The notes under the pieces were generated by a model. It was not told the origin of the DNA, searched no databases, and saw only the letters and a list, made by a program, of their open reading frames with translations. Source: an uncultured Collinsella sp. (GTDB taxonomy: Bacteria; Actinomycetota; Coriobacteriia; Coriobacteriales; Coriobacteriaceae). Taken from it: a DNA stretch of 6,617 bases. The stretch is taken from contig USTC01000069.1 of assembly GCA_900557505.1 (NCBI GenBank), forward strand, positions 1-6,617, written 5' to 3'. Of this stretch, positions 4,347 to 6,617 are shown piece by piece (within the stretch, counting starts at the first letter, position 1; every line of letters begins with the position of its first letter). The translations under genes and the position numbers were made by a program.

Positions 4347-5777
4347 CTACTCGCCAAAAAACTCGTTGATCTTCTGCTCGTCGACGCCAAAGAACCACGT
4401 CAGGACAAAGCCGGCGGCATAGGCAAGCAGCATAGCGGCAACGTAGCCGAGCTGCTGGCCAGGAACGACGATCAGCAGGCCAAACAGACCGGAAACACCC
4501 TGGGAAACCGTGCCGATGTGAAGCAGCGCCGCGAGCGCGCCGCCAAATCCGGCACCCAGGCAGGCCGTCACAAACGGACGAACGAGCGGCAGCGTAACGG
4601 CATACATCAGAGGCTCGCCCACACCCAGGATTCCAACGGGAATGGACTCTGCGACGTACTTCTTGAGCTTGGCGTTCTTGGTCTTAATGTACAGCGCCAG
4701 ACCGGCACCGACCTGGCCGCCGCCAGCCATCATAAGGATGGGCAGCAGGTAGTTGATGCCCTTGGTAGCGCCGTCGGGATCGTTGAGCATTGCGTGGATC
4801 GGTGTGAGCGCCTGATGCAGGCCGACGGACACCAGCGGCAAGAAGCCTGCCGACAGGATATAGCCGCCCAGGACGCCCAGCTTCTCGAAGATAAAGGTGA
4901 GGACGCTAAAGATAGCAGTCGTCAGCCATGCGCCAACCGGCTGGATGACGAGCATCAGAGCAAAGGCGCCGATGATGAGCACCAGCAGCGGGGACAGGAA
5001 CGTATCGAGCGCGTTGGGCATAACCTTGCGAATCTGACGCTCCATCCAGGCAAAAAATGCGCCAGCGATGAGAGCCGCGATCATGCCACCCGCTGCGGGG
5101 TTGTACTGCGCACTGGTGAGCGGCAGCAGAATGGCAGTGGCAGGATCAGCCGCGCCAGGCGCAAGCAGGGGCATGGCACTGTTGGCGATACACATCATGC
5201 CGGCGATGCCGCCCAGCGCAGCGGAGCCACCAAACTCACGTGCCGCGTTATAGCCCACCAAGATGGGCAGATAGGCAAACAGGGCCCAGCCCATGGAACG
5301 AATGCCCTGGTACCACCACTCGCCTGCAAGCGCGCCTGCCGTCGAGACGTTAATGACGGTGCAGATACCGTTGATGAGGCCAGCCGCAATGATGCCGGGA
5401 AGCAGGGCGACGAAGACATTGGAAATCTTCTTGAGGAAGGCCTGAACCGGCTTAGACTCGTACTTGGCCTTCTGCGCGGCCTTGTTTGTGGCCGCAGCGT
5501 CAACCACGCTCTCGTCAGCAACGCCTTTCGCAAGGCCGGTGAGCTTGGAGAACTCCTCGAGCACCTTATTCACCTTGCCCGGACCCAGCACGATCTGCAT
5601 CGTATCGTCCTCAACCAGGCCCATCACGCCGTCGAGCGCCTTAATACCCTCCGTGTCGACGTTGCCCGTGTTTTTGACGGTCACGCGCAGGCGCGTCATG
5701 CACGCCGCGTTTGCGAGCACGTTGTCTTTACCGCCCAAAAGGTCCAGCAGCTTTTGAGCCAGCTCTTTGTTCGTCAT
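4347..5777 (-). CDS. murP: PTS N-acetylmuramic acid transporter EIIBC (MurP)
   Basis: A 476-residue glucose-superfamily PTS permease of the EIIB-EIIC type, close to the length of characterised MurP. The EIIB domain (about 1-85) has the phosphorylated cysteine Cys26 in AACMTRLR and the block DGVMGLVEDDTMQIVLGPG. A hydrophilic linker (about 86-110) leads into the EIIC membrane domain with roughly ten hydrophobic segments. EIIC carries SVGLHQALTPIHAM (His321) and GILGVGEPLMYAVTLP (Glu388), the usual sugar-handling motifs. There is no EIIA domain, so phosphate must come from a separate glucose-type EIIA plus EI and HPr. The substrate is assigned as MurNAc and/or MurNAc-GlcNAc because murQ is upstream and mupG downstream. 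By sequence alone a sucrose- or trehalose-type permease is possible. AAGGAGG precedes the ATG by 4 nt. It lies 57 bp after murQ without a terminator, hence likely one operon. Confidence 0.9.
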   Translation of the reverse strand: MTNKELAQKLLDLLGGKDNVLANAACMTRLRVTVKNTGNVDTEGIKALDGVMGLVEDDTMQIVLGPGKVNKVLEEFSKLTGLAKGVADESVVDAAATNKAAQKAKYESKPVQAFLKKISNVFVALLPGIIAAGLINGICTVINVSTAGALAGEWWYQGIRSMGWALFAYLPILVGYNAAREFGGSAALGGIAGMMCIANSAMPLLAPGAADPATAILLPLTSAQYNPAAGGMIAALIAGAFFAWMERQIRKVMPNALDTFLSPLLVLIIGAFALMLVIQPVGAWLTTAIFSVLTFIFEKLGVLGGYILSAGFLPLVSVGLHQALTPIHAMLNDPDGATKGINYLLPILMMAGGGQVGAGLALYIKTKNAKLKKYVAESIPVGILGVGEPLMYAVTLPLVRPFVTACLGAGFGGALAALLHIGTVSQGVSGLFGLLIVVPGQQLGYVAAMLLAYAAGFVLTWFFGVDEQKINEFFGE

Positions 5778-5834
5778 AACTCCTCCTTGTATTGGGTATC
5801 TCGTCTGGATGTCATATCAGCTCACGCCGTGCAC

Positions 5835-6617
5835 CTATTGGACATCGGCATTGCTCTTCTCATGGCCACTCACCGCAGTACGGACATGGCCGTGCGCCCG
5901 TTCAAGAGCTACCGCAGCCTGCTCGACATCGCAGTCCAGCAGCACCGAGACAATAGCGGTCTTTACGTGGCCGCCGGCATCTGCAAGCGCCTGAACAGCG
6001 CGCTCGCGCGTGCAGCCGGTCGCCTCCATCACGATGTTCTGGCCGCGCACCACCAACTTCTCGTTCGTCTGCTGTACATCGACCATCAGGTTTTGGTACA
6101 CCTTGCCGATCTTGACCATGGCACCGGTCGAAATCATGTTAAGAATGAGCTTTTGGACCGTTCCCGCCTTGAGTCTCGTTGAGCCGGTCAGCACCTCGGG
6201 ACCGGGCACGGGCTCAATGGCAAGATCTGCGCTCTCCCCGATCTTCGACCCTTGGTTACAGGCAATTGCAATGGTCTTGCACCCAGTTGCCTTGGCGTAC
6301 ACAAGGCCGCCCACCACATAGGGAGTACGACCGCTTGCCGCCAGGCCAACGACAAGATCCTTGTCCGAGAGTCCACGCTCCCGCAGGTCGCTCGCGCCAA
6401 GCTCCTCGCTGTCTTCGGCACCTTCGACAGCCTTGATAAACGCCGTCTCGCCCCCGGCAATGAGCCCGACAACCAGATCGGGCGATACGCCAAACGTAGG
6501 CGGGCACTCCGAAGCGTCAAGCACGCCCAAACGACCACTAGTGCCCGCGCCCATGTAAAAGACGCGACCGCCGCGCTCAAGCGCCTCGGCAGCCCAGTCG
6601 ATTGCCGTGGCAACCTG
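5835..6617 (-). CDS. murQ: N-acetylmuramic acid 6-phosphate etherase MurQ (5' end off window)
   Basis: The last 260 codons are visible. The reading frame continues open through the right edge, and about 40 N-terminal residues are missing given the usual ~300. It is a SIS-domain lyase that removes D-lactate from MurNAc-6P to give GlcNAc-6P. The glycine-rich sugar-phosphate loop [19 protein letters not shown] and the block [12 protein letters not shown] contain the two glutamates matching the catalytic Glu83 and Glu114 of E. coli MurQ (fragment residues 37 and 65). [30 protein letters not shown] and [12 protein letters not shown] follow as in the family. The C-terminal small helical domain ([15 protein letters not shown] onward) is complete. 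An internal ATG at 6554 is not the start, because conserved sequence continues upstream of it. It is the first visible gene of the murQ-murP-mupG locus. Confidence 0.95.
   Translation of the reverse strand, partial: QVATAIDWAAEALERGGRVFYMGAGTSGRLGVLDASECPPTFGVSPDLVVGLIAGGETAFIKAVEGAEDSEELGASDLRERGLSDKDLVVGLAASGRTPYVVGGLVYAKATGCKTIAIACNQGSKIGESADLAIEPVPGPEVLTGSTRLKAGTVQKLILNMISTGAMVKIGKVYQNLMVDVQQTNEKLVVRGQNIVMEATGCTRERAVQALADAGGHVKTAIVSVLLDCDVEQAAVALERAHGHVRTAVSGHEKSNADVQ

Noticed and set aside
4329..6182. 617-codon open frame on the plus strand, antisense to murP and murQ
   Set aside because: Its translation is Arg/His/Gln-rich with no recognisable domain, and it covers the exact complement of two strongly conserved genes. 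Long antisense frames are expected from GC-rich codon usage.

Overview
The window looks like chromosomal DNA of a moderately GC-rich Gram-positive bacterium. The protein flavour, the compact intergenic regions and the style of the GGAAAGTG...TCCC intergenic repeats suggest an intestinal Coriobacteriia member such as Collinsella. That assignment is recognition, not proof. No integrase, transposase or phage gene is visible.

Layout: almost everything lies on the minus strand. From the left edge (the transcriptional 3' side) there is the start of a TetR-family regulator (1-99, cut by the edge) behind two small palindromes. Next is a 434-residue multi-pass membrane protein of the LPG-synthase-TM/UPF0104 (YbhN, MprF-flippase-like) family (218-1522). 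A two-gene tRNA operon follows, tRNA-Gln(CTG) then tRNA-Glu(CTC), with a clear promoter and a textbook terminator (1631-1914). The only plus-strand gene (2118-2528) encodes a 136-residue protein of unknown function. It converges on an ArsC/Spx-like thioredoxin-fold protein (2725-3084). The gap between them is filled by a 62-bp-period array of hairpin repeats bounded by perfect 16-bp inverted ends (2547-2718).

The right half (3177-6617) is a peptidoglycan-recycling locus read on the minus strand: murQ (5' end off the window), murP and mupG. Together they describe a pathway for a muropeptide-derived sugar. MurP imports and phosphorylates MurNAc or MurNAc-GlcNAc. MupG splits the phosphorylated disaccharide to MurNAc-6P and GlcNAc. 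MurQ removes the lactyl ether to give GlcNAc-6P. A strong intrinsic-terminator hairpin sits between murP and mupG, and its T-tract directly abuts the mupG ribosome binding site. mupG expression is therefore probably set by terminator read-through or attenuation, or by a weak promoter just upstream.

The most unusual items are the hairpin repeat array, the murP-mupG terminator/leader, the stand-alone 136-residue protein, and the small palindromes at the tetR and tRNA promoters. I found no evidence of an entirely new multi-gene system; the rest is ordinary core genome.
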